Notes: a model not told the origin generated them from the letters alone. Positions 28,000 through 37,985 are shown, counted from the stretch's first letter. The stretch is 64,000 nt of DNA from Alteromonas sp. 5E99-2 (GCF_017368475.1 NZ_JAFNJE010000009.1:1-64000); one strand, 5' to 3'. Numbers and translations are program-made.

Positions 28000-28020
28000 T
28001 ACTGACACCTACTGTCAGTA
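28000..28020. promoter_or_regulatory. Palindromic operator between VOC gene and YafY-type regulator
   Basis: TACTGACA and TGTCAGTA form perfect 8-base arms around CCTAC. It sits in the divergent gap, about 40 bases from each start. WYL/YafY-type regulators commonly bind such a site and control themselves and the divergent gene. Confidence 0.6.
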
Positions 28021-28068
28021 ATCTTTGTATATTATTGATGTCATGCAGCAACGGGTTTGGCCTCTGGT

Positions 28069-28752
28069 ATGAAAAAGTCTGAGCGATTGAATGATATTGT
28101 TCACTATTTACGTAGAATGCACCGCGCTGTAACTGCGCAAACACTAGCAAACGAATTTGAGGTTTCTGCACGGACTATTTATCGCGACATCGACAACCTG
28201 ATTGATTCTGGTGTGCCCATTACAGGTGAGGCGGGGGTAGGGTATGTGATTGACAAAACCTATCACTTACCTCCGATAATGTTTGATGCTGATGAATTGG
28301 AAGCCATCGCCTTGGGAATTGGTATGGTTTCGAATTGGACGGATGAACAATTTGCAGCAAAGGCCAAAAGTGCGTATCACAAGATTCAAGCAACTTTATC
28401 CGCTCGTATGTGTAACGAACTACAACAAATCAGTACGTTCTCAGCGCCAAGCCGTTATAAAATTCCTTGGCAGGTGAGCTTTTCCCATGTCCGAGAATGT
28501 ATTCGAAAAAAGCACAAAGTCACCATTCGTTATCTTGATTTAAACGAGGTACCTAGCCAGCGAACTATTTGGCCACTTGCGTTAACGTCTTTTAGCCCCG
28601 TGTGGCTGCTTTGTGCTTGGTGTGAACAGCGCCAAGATTTTCGTAACTTTCGCTTAGATAGAATTAACGAATTTACTCAGTGCTCGGCGCATTATAAAGA
28701 TGAAAGAGGTAAGAACTTAACGGCTTACCTCAACAGCTTTAAACATTGTTAA
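28069..28752 (+). CDS. YafY-type transcriptional regulator (HTH_11 + WYL)
   Basis: 227 residues from the ATG at 28069; an in-frame TTG four codons upstream is the alternative. The N-terminal winged helix is clear (VTAQTLANEFEVSARTIYRD) and a WYL ligand-sensing domain fills the rest (near ALTSFSPVWLLCAWCEQRQD, with Trp-Leu-Leu in the WYL position). It is divergent from a VOC gene with a shared palindrome, the usual setting for this family. Its 3' end overlaps the convergent RND gene by 14 bases. Confidence 0.88.
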   Translation: MKKSERLNDIVHYLRRMHRAVTAQTLANEFEVSARTIYRDIDNLIDSGVPITGEAGVGYVIDKTYHLPPIMFDADELEAIALGIGMVSNWTDEQFAAKAKSAYHKIQATLSARMCNELQQISTFSAPSRYKIPWQVSFSHVRECIRKKHKVTIRYLDLNEVPSQRTIWPLALTSFSPVWLLCAWCEQRQDFRNFRLDRINEFTQCSAHYKDERGKNLTAYLNSFKHC

Positions 28753-31700
28753 CGGGTTCAGCATTCGGTCTAAAAATGCCGACTATTCTGTCCATAATGA
28801 GGTAGTTTACGGGCACTAATACAAGGGTGATCAATGTGGCAAATATAATACCGAAGCCCAACGAAACTGCCATTGGAATGAGAAATTGTGCTTGAGTCGA
28901 TTTTTCAAACAACAGCGGCATCAAACCAAAAAAGGTAGTTAAACTGGTTAACATTACAGGTCTAACTCGCGCTGCTCCAGCATTTAGAACACCTTCCATG
29001 ATACTGTGTCCCTCACTTCTTTTCTTATTGATAAAATCAACCAGAACCAGTGAGTCATTTACCACAATACCGACAAGTGCGAGCATCCCTAGTAAACTCA
29101 TAATGGACAAGCTCATGCCCATTATCCAATGCCCCATTACTGCACCTAAAATACCAAAGGGAATAATGCTCATTACAACTAATGGTTGCCAATAAGACTT
29201 AAATGGAATCGCGAGTAAGCAATAAATAATGAAAAATACAAAGGTAAGACCAAGCTTCAATGAGCCAAAGGATTCTCTTTGCTCTTTGGCTTCACCTTCA
29301 AGGGTATAACTGATACCTGGATATTGAGCTACTAGTGAAGCCAAGTAGGTATTAAGGGATGCTTGCAGCGCTGTAACGTTAGTCTTGTCTTTTTCAATGT
29401 CGGCAGTAATGTTGACTGTACGATACCGGTCAATACGTTGAATTGTCGATGGGCTAGTGCCAGGAATTAAGGTTGCAACATGACCAAGAGGAACAGAGTC
29501 ACCACTTGGTGTAAGTACAAGCATTTGTTCTAGGTCTGCAACAGACTTACGTTCTTCTATAGGCAGCCTTACCATAATACTAATGTCATCTCTTCCTCGC
29601 TGCACTCGTTGTACTTCTGAACCAAAATAGGCGTTGCGAACTTGAGATGTTAAACCACTTCTAGTAAGGCCAAGTGCTTTGCCTTGAGATGTCAGCTCTA
29701 GTTGTAGTTCTTGCTTGCCATTAGACAGGCTATCAGCAATTTCAAATACGGTTGGATAAGTTTCCAAGTGAGATTTCACTTGTTCAGCTAGAGTATTCAA
29801 AGTCGTTAAAGACGAGCCTGTTAGTTGAATATCAATTGGATCTGAACTGCGTCCCAACTCGGCTCTAAAAGTAAGGCCTTCTGCGCCGGGAATTGGGCCA
29901 ATTGCTTTACGCCATTCGTTTAAAAGCTCTCTCGAACCTATATTATACGTTCTTTGTTCTGGAGGTGTGATTTCAAAGCGTACTTGGCCTGAGTTAGTTG
30001 CACCGCCTCGACCTCCGGTTGACGCTAGAATATTCACAATCACACTTTCGCCTGTGCTTTCGTCGACGTGTTTTTGTTGTAATTTATACGCTTCATCTGA
30101 AATTCTCGAAATAAACTTATCGGTTACTTCATAAGGCGTACCTGTAGGCATGGTTAAATTCATACGTACAGTTTCACTTGGAATACGAGGGAAAGGAGAA
30201 AACTGAGTCCAACCACTGGTAATCAACGCAAGAATTACAATAAACAATGCCACGAAGCTCATTAGTGTAGCCGTTTTATGACGCAAGGCTAAGTGAAGCG
30301 TTGGTTGGTAGTATTTTATTATTGAACGTTCAAACCCATCAGCAAAGGATTTCTGCCATTTTTCAAACCTGTTTTGTTTATCGTTTGCGCTGCGCAATTT
30401 GACGTATTTTAGGTGAGCTGGAAGAACAAACTTAGACTCAACCAGAGAGAACAACAATACAGGGATAACCACAATGGGAAGCTGGGCAAATAGGTTTCCT
30501 CTTGCACCTTCTATAAATGCAAGGGGGAGAAAAGCGGCTACCGTTGTCAATACCCCAAAGGTCACTGGAGTAGCAACTTCTTCAGTACCTTCAATGGCGG
30601 CTTGTTCCGAGGTTTTTGCGGTTTGCATATGGGTATAAACATTTTCGCCTGTGACTATGGCGTCATCTACAACGATACCCAGCACCAAGATGAAGCCGAA
30701 TAAGCTCATAATGTTAATGGTTGCGCCCAAAAAGGGCATGACAATGAATGCCCCCATAAAGGAAATAGGAATACCTAAAAACACCCAAAATGCGATAGAT
30801 GGACGTAGAAATAAGGTTAGCATTGCTAATACTAGAATTCCGCCTTGTAGGGCATTGGAAAGCAATGTATTTAAGCGGCCTTTTACGATTTCAGAATCAT
30901 CATTCCAATAACTTAATTCATACCCTACAGGTAAGGAATCTTGTCTTTCTTTGATATACTCTTTCACCAAATCAGCGACTTCTATGGCGCTTTGATCACC
31001 TATTCTGTACACCGAAATAAACGCGGCTTGCTTACCATTAAAACGGGTTCTAACTGGGGATTCTTCAAAGCCATCATTGATCGTTGCGATGTCTTTTAAA
31101 TACAAAATACTGCCGTCGGCTTGAGTTTTAACAACAATATTTTCAAATTCATCTTTGCGGTAGGCTTGGCCTTTGGAGCGTAATAATACGTCACCGCCAA
31201 ATGTGCGTAAGTTACCCGCTGAGATATCCACTGAACTCAGTGAAATGGCGCTACTGACATCGTTTATTGTGAGCTGGTATTGCCTCAAGGTTTGTTGAGA
31301 AACATTGATAGTGATTTCATAATCTCGCACACCATCTAACTCCAACTGAGTGATACCAGGTATACGCAACAAGTCGTCTCTGACTGTTTCGGCAAATTCT
31401 AAGGTTTCCTTTTCTCCATAATCACCAGATACAGTGACAGTGATAACATCTCTGACTCTTTGTGCAAGTGAGATCACGGGGTTCTCTGCATCAGCAGGGA
31501 AGGTGTTTATTGCGTCTACCCGAGATTTAACGTCGGACAATATTTCTCTTGGGTCATAGCCAGAGTCAACTTCAATATTAACTGTAGAGCTACCTTCTGA
31601 AGATACACTTGTAATTTGGTCAATGCCCTCTAAATCCTGAACGGCTTCTTCAACTCGAATGGAGACTCCTTGTTCTACATCTTCTGGAGTCGCGCCACGT

Positions 31701-31849
31701 AAGGTGACAGATACTGATACAACTTCTGATTCAACAGAAGGGAAAACCTCTAGCGGAATACGTGAGCGCATTGAAAATACACCGGCCAGTAGCACAGTAA
31801 TCATCATTAGGTTTGCTGCAACGTGATTACGGGTAAACCAAGCAATCAT
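28739..31849 (-). CDS. RND efflux pump inner-membrane permease
   Basis: 1036 residues with the AcrB/HAE-1 plan of 12 membrane helices and two large periplasmic loops. The N-terminus (WFTRNHVAANLMMITVLLAG) and the helix 4 proton-relay region (LGIVVDDAIVTGENV) are typical, as is GIVVNDSLVLVDFINKKR in the second half. It exports drugs, detergents or fatty acid-like compounds by proton antiport; the substrate is not readable. The ATG overlaps the adaptor stop by 4 bases. No outer-membrane factor gene is adjacent, so a shared TolC-type channel is likely. Confidence 0.93.
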   Translation of the reverse strand: MIAWFTRNHVAANLMMITVLLAGVFSMRSRIPLEVFPSVESEVVSVSVTLRGATPEDVEQGVSIRVEEAVQDLEGIDQITSVSSEGSSTVNIEVDSGYDPREILSDVKSRVDAINTFPADAENPVISLAQRVRDVITVTVSGDYGEKETLEFAETVRDDLLRIPGITQLELDGVRDYEITINVSQQTLRQYQLTINDVSSAISLSSVDISAGNLRTFGGDVLLRSKGQAYRKDEFENIVVKTQADGSILYLKDIATINDGFEESPVRTRFNGKQAAFISVYRIGDQSAIEVADLVKEYIKERQDSLPVGYELSYWNDDSEIVKGRLNTLLSNALQGGILVLAMLTLFLRPSIAFWVFLGIPISFMGAFIVMPFLGATINIMSLFGFILVLGIVVDDAIVTGENVYTHMQTAKTSEQAAIEGTEEVATPVTFGVLTTVAAFLPLAFIEGARGNLFAQLPIVVIPVLLFSLVESKFVLPAHLKYVKLRSANDKQNRFEKWQKSFADGFERSIIKYYQPTLHLALRHKTATLMSFVALFIVILALITSGWTQFSPFPRIPSETVRMNLTMPTGTPYEVTDKFISRISDEAYKLQQKHVDESTGESVIVNILASTGGRGGATNSGQVRFEITPPEQRTYNIGSRELLNEWRKAIGPIPGAEGLTFRAELGRSSDPIDIQLTGSSLTTLNTLAEQVKSHLETYPTVFEIADSLSNGKQELQLELTSQGKALGLTRSGLTSQVRNAYFGSEVQRVQRGRDDISIMVRLPIEERKSVADLEQMLVLTPSGDSVPLGHVATLIPGTSPSTIQRIDRYRTVNITADIEKDKTNVTALQASLNTYLASLVAQYPGISYTLEGEAKEQRESFGSLKLGLTFVFFIIYCLLAIPFKSYWQPLVVMSIIPFGILGAVMGHWIMGMSLSIMSLLGMLALVGIVVNDSLVLVDFINKKRSEGHSIMEGVLNAGAARVRPVMLTSLTTFFGLMPLLFEKSTQAQFLIPMAVSLGFGIIFATLITLVLVPVNYLIMDRIVGIFRPNAEPVNNV

Positions 31850-33204
31850 AGTTGGCCTCCATTTTCACTGCGCTGCTTTTTTCGTCTTTCCATAAGTTCT
31901 GCTACTGATATGCCCTGTTCTTCAGCCATTCTTTGCAAATGCTGTTGTCTATCGCCTTTGCCACCTCTTGGTGGCCTTTGCCCTTTAGGTGCTTCGCCAT
32001 TAATAGCAACAGGTGTGCCTGAGCTTATTTGTCCTAGCGCGGTCATTACCAATTGGTCGTTGATATTTAACCCGTTGCTAATAACTGCATCAGTTTCATT
32101 GTGCCAGAGGATGGAAACATCTTTTCTCTTTAATACGCCTTCTTCAACGATATAAACATAGCTACCTTGGTAAATTGCACTATTGGGAATAACGATGGCA
32201 TCGGAGAGTAATTTGCCTTGAATTTCTGCGGTAACATATTGGCCTATTTTTAATGGAATAGAACTCTCATTTTCTAATGCGTACGGGTCGTCAATTTGAG
32301 CAACGACATAAAGCTGTTGTGACGATGAGTCAATTGCACTTTCTGTTCGTACCAAAGAGCCATGCCAATAGGATTTTTCATCTAATTCAGAACGAAAGGT
32401 TACCTTTAGTTCTGCGTTGTTAGAAGGCTTATTTACAACATTACGGAATTCTTCAGGTAGGTCAATAAGTGGCAAATCGGCATTATTTAACGGTAGTCTA
32501 ATGTCAACAAAATCAACTGCAAATACCGTAGCTAAGTTAGTATTTACCGTAACAACTTGTCCGACATCCACAGATTGAACTAATACTCTCCCTGCAAAAG
32601 GGGCGATAACTGAGCTTCGCTCTAATGCTAGCTTTGCCTTGTCTACTTGAGCTTGCGCAGACAGTACTCTGGCTTTAGCGGCTTCTAGATGAGGCCCTCT
32701 GAGTAAAAGTGCGCTTGGCGTTTCGCTGTTAGTTAGTCTTTGAGATGAAGGTAAAGAGCTATATCGCTTCCAATCTTCCGATGCAATATCCACTTGGGCT
32801 TGTTCTTCTAATAGCCCTTGTTCCGCCTCACTTAAGGTTGCCAACGCAATATCTAAATCGGCTTTGTAATCGCGGTCATCTAATTGTAAAAGAACTTCAC
32901 CTTTTTCAAAAAAACCGCCTTCTCTAAAGTTGGGACTGACGTGTTTAATTTGTCCTGATACTTGGGCTACAAGTTCACTTTGAGTTCGAGGCCTAACGGT
33001 GCCGAAGCTGGATAAAATGATTTGATATTGCTTTGGCTTAATCATTTCAACTTCCACATTCATTTGTGGCGCAGCAGATGGCCGACCTCTTTTTTGGGTC
33101 GGAGGGTTTTGTTTAATTAAATACGCTGCCACTATCGCAACAACGAATATGGTTAAAGGAATAATATATTTTATGCGTTTTTTTGAATTATTTTGAGATG
33201 CCAA
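31846..33204 (-). CDS. RND efflux periplasmic adaptor (membrane fusion protein)
   Basis: 452 residues. An N-terminal membrane anchor (about 11-28) precedes lipoyl-like halves (VAQVSGQIKHVSPNFREGGF and SSVIAPFAGRVLVQSVDVGQ), a helical hairpin between them, and beta-barrel and membrane-proximal domains. The C-terminal ~45 residues are an unusual basic and Gly/Pro-rich tail (RPPRGGKGDRQQHLQ) with a final helix. It links the permease to an outer-membrane channel and is first in a two-gene operon. Confidence 0.92.
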   Translation of the reverse strand: MASQNNSKKRIKYIIPLTIFVVAIVAAYLIKQNPPTQKRGRPSAAPQMNVEVEMIKPKQYQIILSSFGTVRPRTQSELVAQVSGQIKHVSPNFREGGFFEKGEVLLQLDDRDYKADLDIALATLSEAEQGLLEEQAQVDIASEDWKRYSSLPSSQRLTNSETPSALLLRGPHLEAAKARVLSAQAQVDKAKLALERSSVIAPFAGRVLVQSVDVGQVVTVNTNLATVFAVDFVDIRLPLNNADLPLIDLPEEFRNVVNKPSNNAELKVTFRSELDEKSYWHGSLVRTESAIDSSSQQLYVVAQIDDPYALENESSIPLKIGQYVTAEIQGKLLSDAIVIPNSAIYQGSYVYIVEEGVLKRKDVSILWHNETDAVISNGLNINDQLVMTALGQISSGTPVAINGEAPKGQRPPRGGKGDRQQHLQRMAEEQGISVAELMERRKKQRSENGGQL

Positions 33205-33369
33205 AATTGAAAATCCGAAAAGTTAAATCAATTAAGGCGCATTTTTGACGGGTTAGCCAAGTAAAGCAAATGATTCACCGTAAAGATAACGTAAATTTTT
33301 TAATGTACAGAAACTCATCGTATTTATATGCAACTGGTGGAATTTAATACGATGAAATCTAAACCATAC

Positions 33370-35103
33370 TTATTTCAGTAACTGCAATTCGGTGTACTTT
33401 TTATAAATTTTACTGGTTTTAACTAGGCTTTCATGAGAGCCAATGTCTTGAATTTTGCCATTTTCCATTACCACTATTTTATCAACGTCTTTCACCGTAG
33501 CTAATCTGTGGGCAATCACTAGAGTTGTTCTGGACTCCATTAAACTTCTGAGGGCCGTTTGAATATGGGATTCACTTTCTGCATCTAACGCGCTGGTGGC
33601 TTCATCGAGTAACAATACAGGGCTGTCTGCTAATATTGCTCTGGCTATTGCAATCCGTTGTCGCTGACCTCCTGATAAGTTAACACCTCGTTCACCTAAA
33701 AAGGTGTCATAGCCATTAGGCAATTTAACAATAAACTCGTCGGCATAGGCTTGTTTCGCTGCGTTTTTTACTTGCTCTAAAGTCGCGTTTGGGTTGCTAT
33801 AGCGAATATTATTAATAATTGTATCGGCAAATACCACGGCTGATTGATCGACAACGGCGATGCCTTGGCGCAGCGCTCTTAGCGTTAAATGTTGAATATC
33901 TTCGCCATTAATTTGAATAGTACCCGAAGATGGCTGCCAAAATCGCAGTAATAAATTAAACACTGTGGTTTTTCCAGAACCGCTAGGGCCAACAAGAGCG
34001 ACTTGTTCTCCTGCTTTTATTGACAGTGAAAAGTCGTTAAACAAAGGATTTTTGGGGTCATACCCGAATTTAATGTTAGAGAATTCAATAGTGGGGGCTT
34101 GGTTAAAAATAGAAGGTTGATCGTTACTTCCTTCTTTAATTGGATTTTCAGTCAATAGTAATTCGTGTAAACGGTCGCTAGCGCCTGCACCTCGTTGAAT
34201 ATCGCCGACGACTTCACTAATGGTAGCAATGCTGCCGCCAGCAACCACTGCATAGAATAAGAATGCGGTAAGTTCTCCTACACTTAAACGATTATTAATG
34301 ACTTCTGATATTCCAAACCAGCCAATCATCACCATAGAGCCCATGCTTAACCCCATAATTAGCGCAATAAGCCAGGCTCTTAATTTGATGCGAGAGACTG
34401 CGGTGGTCAAGGCGTCTGATACCTTGGCCTGGAAAACAGTGTTTTCTCGTGATTCTGCGTTATAGGCTTGTACTGTGGCAATTTCATGAATACTTTGGTC
34501 AATATGGGCGCCTAAATCAGCCACTCTATCTTGGCTACTACGAGCAAGCTTTCTGAGCTTTGGTGCTAAAAAGCGAATGGGCAATAAAATAAAAGGGACA
34601 CTAATCAGCACGGCAACGGTAAGTTGTATGCTTGCCGTTAACATGAGTATGAGTGCACCAATGAAGGTAACAGCCGAGCGTATAGCCATTGAAAGGCTAG
34701 ATCCTATAACGGTTTGTAACACACTGGTGTCGCTGGTAAATCGAGATATGACTTCGCCTGTACGAGTATTGGCGTAAAAAGAAGGACCAAGGGTAAGCAT
34801 ATGCTGGTAAACCTGAGTTCGAATATCTGCGCTGACTTTTTCGCCAAGCCATGTCATATAATAAAAGCGCCAATAGGTTGCAATGCTGATTATCAGTATC
34901 GACACCGCTAATCCTATACCCGCATAGCCCAACACTTGGGTATCACCATTTATAAAACCAGAATCGATGCCGTATTTTAATCCTTGGCCTAGCGCAAGCC
35001 AACCTCCAGAGCCAATAAATAAAGCGATAATGGCAATCAGTGCTTGATAACGATAGGGCATAATTAATTGCTTATACCAAGAAACAAGAGATGTGCTTTG
35101 CAT
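33370..35103 (-). CDS. ABC exporter, fused membrane and ATPase domains (MsbA/LmrA-like)
   Basis: 577 residues, a half-transporter that should dimerise. Six membrane helices occupy about 1-315. The ATPase domain has Walker A GPSGSGKTT (about 370), signature LSGGQRQR and Walker B VLLLDEATSALD. The substrate cannot be read; candidates are lipids, drugs or peptides. It is not the essential msbA by context, since no lpxK is nearby. It is divergent from rpsP and about 165 bases upstream of the RND adaptor start in minus-strand order. Confidence 0.9.
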   Translation of the reverse strand: MQSTSLVSWYKQLIMPYRYQALIAIIALFIGSGGWLALGQGLKYGIDSGFINGDTQVLGYAGIGLAVSILIISIATYWRFYYMTWLGEKVSADIRTQVYQHMLTLGPSFYANTRTGEVISRFTSDTSVLQTVIGSSLSMAIRSAVTFIGALILMLTASIQLTVAVLISVPFILLPIRFLAPKLRKLARSSQDRVADLGAHIDQSIHEIATVQAYNAESRENTVFQAKVSDALTTAVSRIKLRAWLIALIMGLSMGSMVMIGWFGISEVINNRLSVGELTAFLFYAVVAGGSIATISEVVGDIQRGAGASDRLHELLLTENPIKEGSNDQPSIFNQAPTIEFSNIKFGYDPKNPLFNDFSLSIKAGEQVALVGPSGSGKTTVFNLLLRFWQPSSGTIQINGEDIQHLTLRALRQGIAVVDQSAVVFADTIINNIRYSNPNATLEQVKNAAKQAYADEFIVKLPNGYDTFLGERGVNLSGGQRQRIAIARAILADSPVLLLDEATSALDAESESHIQTALRSLMESRTTLVIAHRLATVKDVDKIVVMENGKIQDIGSHESLVKTSKIYKKYTELQLLK

Positions 35104-35183
35104 TTTTAACGGCGCTCGTACAACAGAGGTTTATCGGAAGATAAGACGGAGTTTATCGCATATTTGCCATCGAAGTAATTTAA

Positions 35184-35212
35184 CTTGTGTTTATTTTGTA
35201 TGCGCGTATAAT
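35184..35212 (+). promoter_or_regulatory. Promoter of the rpsP operon
   Basis: A perfect TATAAT (35207-35212) is preceded by CTTGTG/TTGTGT at 16-17 bases. A GC-rich discriminator (GCGGCC) follows, as is common for growth-regulated ribosomal promoters. Confidence 0.65.
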
Positions 35213-35219
35213 TCTGCGG

Positions 35220-35249
35220 CCTTTCGTTCCGTCTTAACGAAACGAAAGG
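35220..35249 (+). promoter_or_regulatory. Leader hairpin upstream of rpsP
   Basis: CCTTTCGTT (35220-35228) pairs perfectly with AACGAAAGG (35241-35249) around 12 bases, in the predicted 5' leader. There is no T-run, so it is not a plain terminator. A role in leader stability or ribosomal-protein feedback is only a guess. Confidence 0.5.
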
Positions 35250-35299
35250 TATGTTAACAGTAACGCTACAACGATTTATCCGAAAGGATTGAGGCATTT

Positions 35300-35551
35300 A
35301 TGGTTACTATTCGTTTACAGCGTGGTGGCGCAAAAAAGCGTCCATTTTATCAAGTTGTTGTTGCCGACAGTCGTCGCGCAAGAGACGGGCGTTTCATTGA
35401 AAACATCGGTTTCTTTAACCCAACAGCACGGGGTCAAGCTGAGCGTCTTCGCTTAGATCTTGAACGTGTTGAATATTGGGTAAGCAAAGGCGCGAGTTTG
35501 TCTGATCGCGTAACAAGCTTGGTTAAAGATGCACAAAAAGCAGCTGCATAA
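35300..35551 (+). CDS. rpsP: 30S ribosomal protein S16
   Basis: 83 residues, the usual bacterial S16 length. The N-terminus [20 protein letters not shown] and [14 protein letters not shown] are family signatures. It is the first gene of the rpsP-rimM-trmD-rplS operon. A good promoter lies about 90 bases upstream and an AAAGGATTG ribosome site directly before the start. Confidence 0.98.
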   Translation: MVTIRLQRGGAKKRPFYQVVVADSRRARDGRFIENIGFFNPTARGQAERLRLDLERVEYWVSKGASLSDRVTSLVKDAQKAAA

Positions 35552-35561
35552 GTAGAGTAAA

Positions 35562-36080
35562 ATGAGTCACGCGTCTGACAATGTGGTAATTGGCAAAATT
35601 GGAGCACCTCACGGTGTGAAAGGTTGGGTCAAGATACATAGTTTTACTCAGCAGCAAGACGGTGTGTTTTCTTATCAACCTTGGGTTGTAGGTGAGCGCA
35701 CAGTCGAAGTTGAGCAATGGAGAGTACAAGGTAACGCATTTGTTGCAAAGTTAGTTGATGTGGATAGCCGTGAAGCGGTTGATGCATTGAAAAACTTTGA
35801 AATAGAAGTTGCGGCAACCTTGTTACCTGATTTAGGTGAAGATGAGTTTTATTGGCGCGACCTGAAAGGGATGCGTGTAGTGAATCTTAGTGGCTATGAC
35901 TTAGGCCTTGTACAAGAGGTATTCAATACCGGTGCAAACGATGTGCTTCAAGTCAAAGCGAATCCTAAAGATGCCTTTGGTCAACGAGAGCGACTAATTC
36001 CTTTTGTATTTGACCAAGTGATAAACAAGGTTGATACAGAAGAAAAGGTGATAACTGTCGACTGGGATCCAGGGTTTTAA
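35562..36080 (+). CDS. rimM: 16S rRNA processing/ribosome maturation factor RimM
   Basis: 172 residues with an N-terminal RimM barrel ([20 protein letters not shown]) and a C-terminal PRC barrel ([20 protein letters not shown]). It helps assemble the 3' domain of the 30S subunit by binding S19. It lies 10 bases after rpsP and its stop overlaps the trmD start by one base (TAATG). Confidence 0.97.
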   Translation: MSHASDNVVIGKIGAPHGVKGWVKIHSFTQQQDGVFSYQPWVVGERTVEVEQWRVQGNAFVAKLVDVDSREAVDALKNFEIEVAATLLPDLGEDEFYWRDLKGMRVVNLSGYDLGLVQEVFNTGANDVLQVKANPKDAFGQRERLIPFVFDQVINKVDTEEKVITVDWDPGF

Positions 36081-36850
36081 TGACCTTAGACGAGCACTCT
36101 AAATGGTTTGGTATTGTCAGTTTGTTTCCTGACATGTTTGATTCTTTTTTTAGCCAAGGTGTCTTTGGACGTGCGGTAAAAAAGAGTCAAATTCAAACTC
36201 AAGTGTTTAATCCTAGAGATTTCACTCATGATAAACATCGAACGGTCGACGATAGGCCTTACGGTGGTGGTCCTGGGATGTTAATGATGGTGCAGCCTTT
36301 AAATGACGCACTCTGTGCTGCTAAAAAAGCAGCTGGAGAAAACGCCCATGTGGTGTATATGTCGCCCCAAGGTAATCCATTGGATTATCAAGGTGCAAAG
36401 CAACTGGCTAAACATAAAAAATTGATTTTATTGTGTGGTCGATATGAAGGTATTGATGAACGCATAATCGAGAAACACGTAGACCAACAAGTGTCTATCG
36501 GCGATTACGTGTTAAGTGGTGGTGAATTGCCAGCCATGGTGTTAATGGATGCAGTATCTCGTTTGGTTCCTGGTGTTTTAGGACACGCTGAATCAGCGAA
36601 CGAAGATTCATTTACTCAAGGTTTGTTAGATTGCCCTCACTATACCCGCCCAGAACATTGGGATGGGAATTCGGTACCAGAGGTTTTGCTTAGTGGCGAT
36701 CATAAAAAAATTAGACAGTGGCGTTTGCAACAAGCCTTAGGGCAAACCTTGCTTAAGCGCCCTGATATGTTTAACAACCTAGCTCTGACTGAGGAGCAAG
36801 CTGAACTTTTAAAGGCATTTGAAGACAGTTTGCAGCAAGATGACAGTTAA
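36080..36850 (+). CDS. trmD: tRNA (guanine-N1-)-methyltransferase TrmD
   Basis: 256 residues. The SPOUT knot motifs are present: [21 protein letters not shown] and [14 protein letters not shown]. It methylates G37 of tRNAs using S-adenosylmethionine and so prevents frameshifting. The start is coupled to rimM by TAATG. Confidence 0.98.
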   Translation: MTLDEHSKWFGIVSLFPDMFDSFFSQGVFGRAVKKSQIQTQVFNPRDFTHDKHRTVDDRPYGGGPGMLMMVQPLNDALCAAKKAAGENAHVVYMSPQGNPLDYQGAKQLAKHKKLILLCGRYEGIDERIIEKHVDQQVSIGDYVLSGGELPAMVLMDAVSRLVPGVLGHAESANEDSFTQGLLDCPHYTRPEHWDGNSVPEVLLSGDHKKIRQWRLQQALGQTLLKRPDMFNNLALTEEQAELLKAFEDSLQQDDS

Positions 36851-36865
36851 CTAGGAAGAGAGGAT

Positions 36866-37228
36866 ATGATGAGTAAAGTTAGTCAAGATATCATCAAGAA
36901 AATTGAAGAAGCACAGTTAAAAACTGATGTGCCAGAATTTGGCCCAGGTGACACTGTTATTGTAAAAGTACGTGTGAAAGAAGGCGAAAAAGAGCGTCTT
37001 CAAGCATACGAAGGTGTGGTTATCGCTAAGCGTAACCGTGGATTGCACTCATCGTTTACAGTTCGTAAGATTTCGAGCGGTGAAGGCGTAGAGCGTGTGT
37101 TTCAAACACATAGCCCGGCAGTAGGTTCTATTGAAGTGAAACGCCGTGGTGCTGTTCGCCGTGCGAAACTTTATTATCTTAGAGATCGTTCAGGTAGATC
37201 TGCACGTATCAAAGAGAAACTTAACTAA
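36866..37228 (+). CDS. rplS: 50S ribosomal protein L19
   Basis: 120 residues with L19 signatures ([50 protein letters not shown]). Two adjacent ATG codons occur; the second, at 36869, has the better distance from the AGAGG site and may be the true start. L19 sits at the subunit interface. It is the last gene of the operon and is followed by a strong terminator. Confidence 0.97.
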   Translation: MMSKVSQDIIKKIEEAQLKTDVPEFGPGDTVIVKVRVKEGEKERLQAYEGVVIAKRNRGLHSSFTVRKISSGEGVERVFQTHSPAVGSIEVKRRGAVRRAKLYYLRDRSGRSARIKEKLN

Positions 37229-37258
37229 TATTACTAATTCCGCGTTACTGTTAACATT

Positions 37259-37287
37259 AAAAAGCCCGCTTCAAGCGGGCTTTTTTG
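37259..37287 (+). terminator. Rho-independent terminator after rplS
   Basis: AAAAGCCCGCTT and AAGCGGGCTTTTTT pair around a two-base centre, with a T-run. It also abuts the stop of the minus-strand gene that follows. Confidence 0.9.
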
Positions 37288-37289
37288 AT

Positions 37290-37757
37290 TTAAGACATTT
37301 CAATTTCACCATAAATTTCATTTATACCTCTGGGGATGTAATCAATAGCGTCATTGTCGAGCATATTATATAGCCCGTTTAAGGTTGTTAATTCAAACGT
37401 ACTTAAGCCGCTATCTTTTAATATTTTCGTGGTTGCCCAACCACTGCGAACGCCTCTAGCTAGCCGTTTCAAATCATCTAATGTGGAAACCTTGGCAAAT
37501 TTATGTAAGTTCTTCTTGTGAATTGCTCGGGTAGGGGGTGTAGGTAACTCAATAATTTTAATTTCGTAGGGACCAAACTCTTCAATGGTGGCCTCTAAAG
37601 CGGCTTCTAAAACTGTGGCTCGGTATTTTGCTCGAAAGTCATTGCTTAAGCCTCCAGTGTTCATTTTCACTATATCAACACCATAAGCTCTGCTGAGAGA
37701 GAGAGTTGATATTAAAATTAATAATAAGATAGACGAACCAATATTAAATTGACTCAT
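37290..37757 (-). pseudogene. Shortened substrate-binding-like protein, probably decayed
   Basis: 155 residues with a signal peptide (about 1-25). It resembles periplasmic solute-binding-like proteins of Alteromonadales that are, from memory, about 270-300 residues. The first part (VKMNTGGLSNDFRAKYRATV to about residue 80) jumps to the second-domain region (KKNLHKFAKVSTLDDLKRLA). It then stops after GINEIYGEIEMS, where the family continues for about 70 residues. This suggests an in-frame internal deletion plus C-terminal truncation next to the rplS terminator. It could still be a short functional relative. Confidence 0.5.
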
Positions 37758-37968
37758 GCGTTTAACTTTAATCCCTCAAATTTAAAATAAAATAGCTTAT
37801 TTGAATCAATAATAGCAACAATGTTCACAATAACGCTAGAAGCAAAGGGAGAACAAGTAAACAGCTGTAATTTCAACTCAGCAAAGAAAGCGTAATGTTT
37901 AATGCCTTTAGTAAGAACAAACTGTGTTTATTCTGCGTAAAACCTCCACATTATTTTTAACATTTTAT

Positions 37969-37985
37969 TGTCATAGTTAATGACA
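37969..37985. promoter_or_regulatory. Small palindrome upstream of the peroxidase gene
   Basis: TGTCAT and ATGACA form 6-base arms around 5 bases, 50 bases before the peroxidase start. It may be an operator, but arms this short can arise by chance. Confidence 0.25.
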
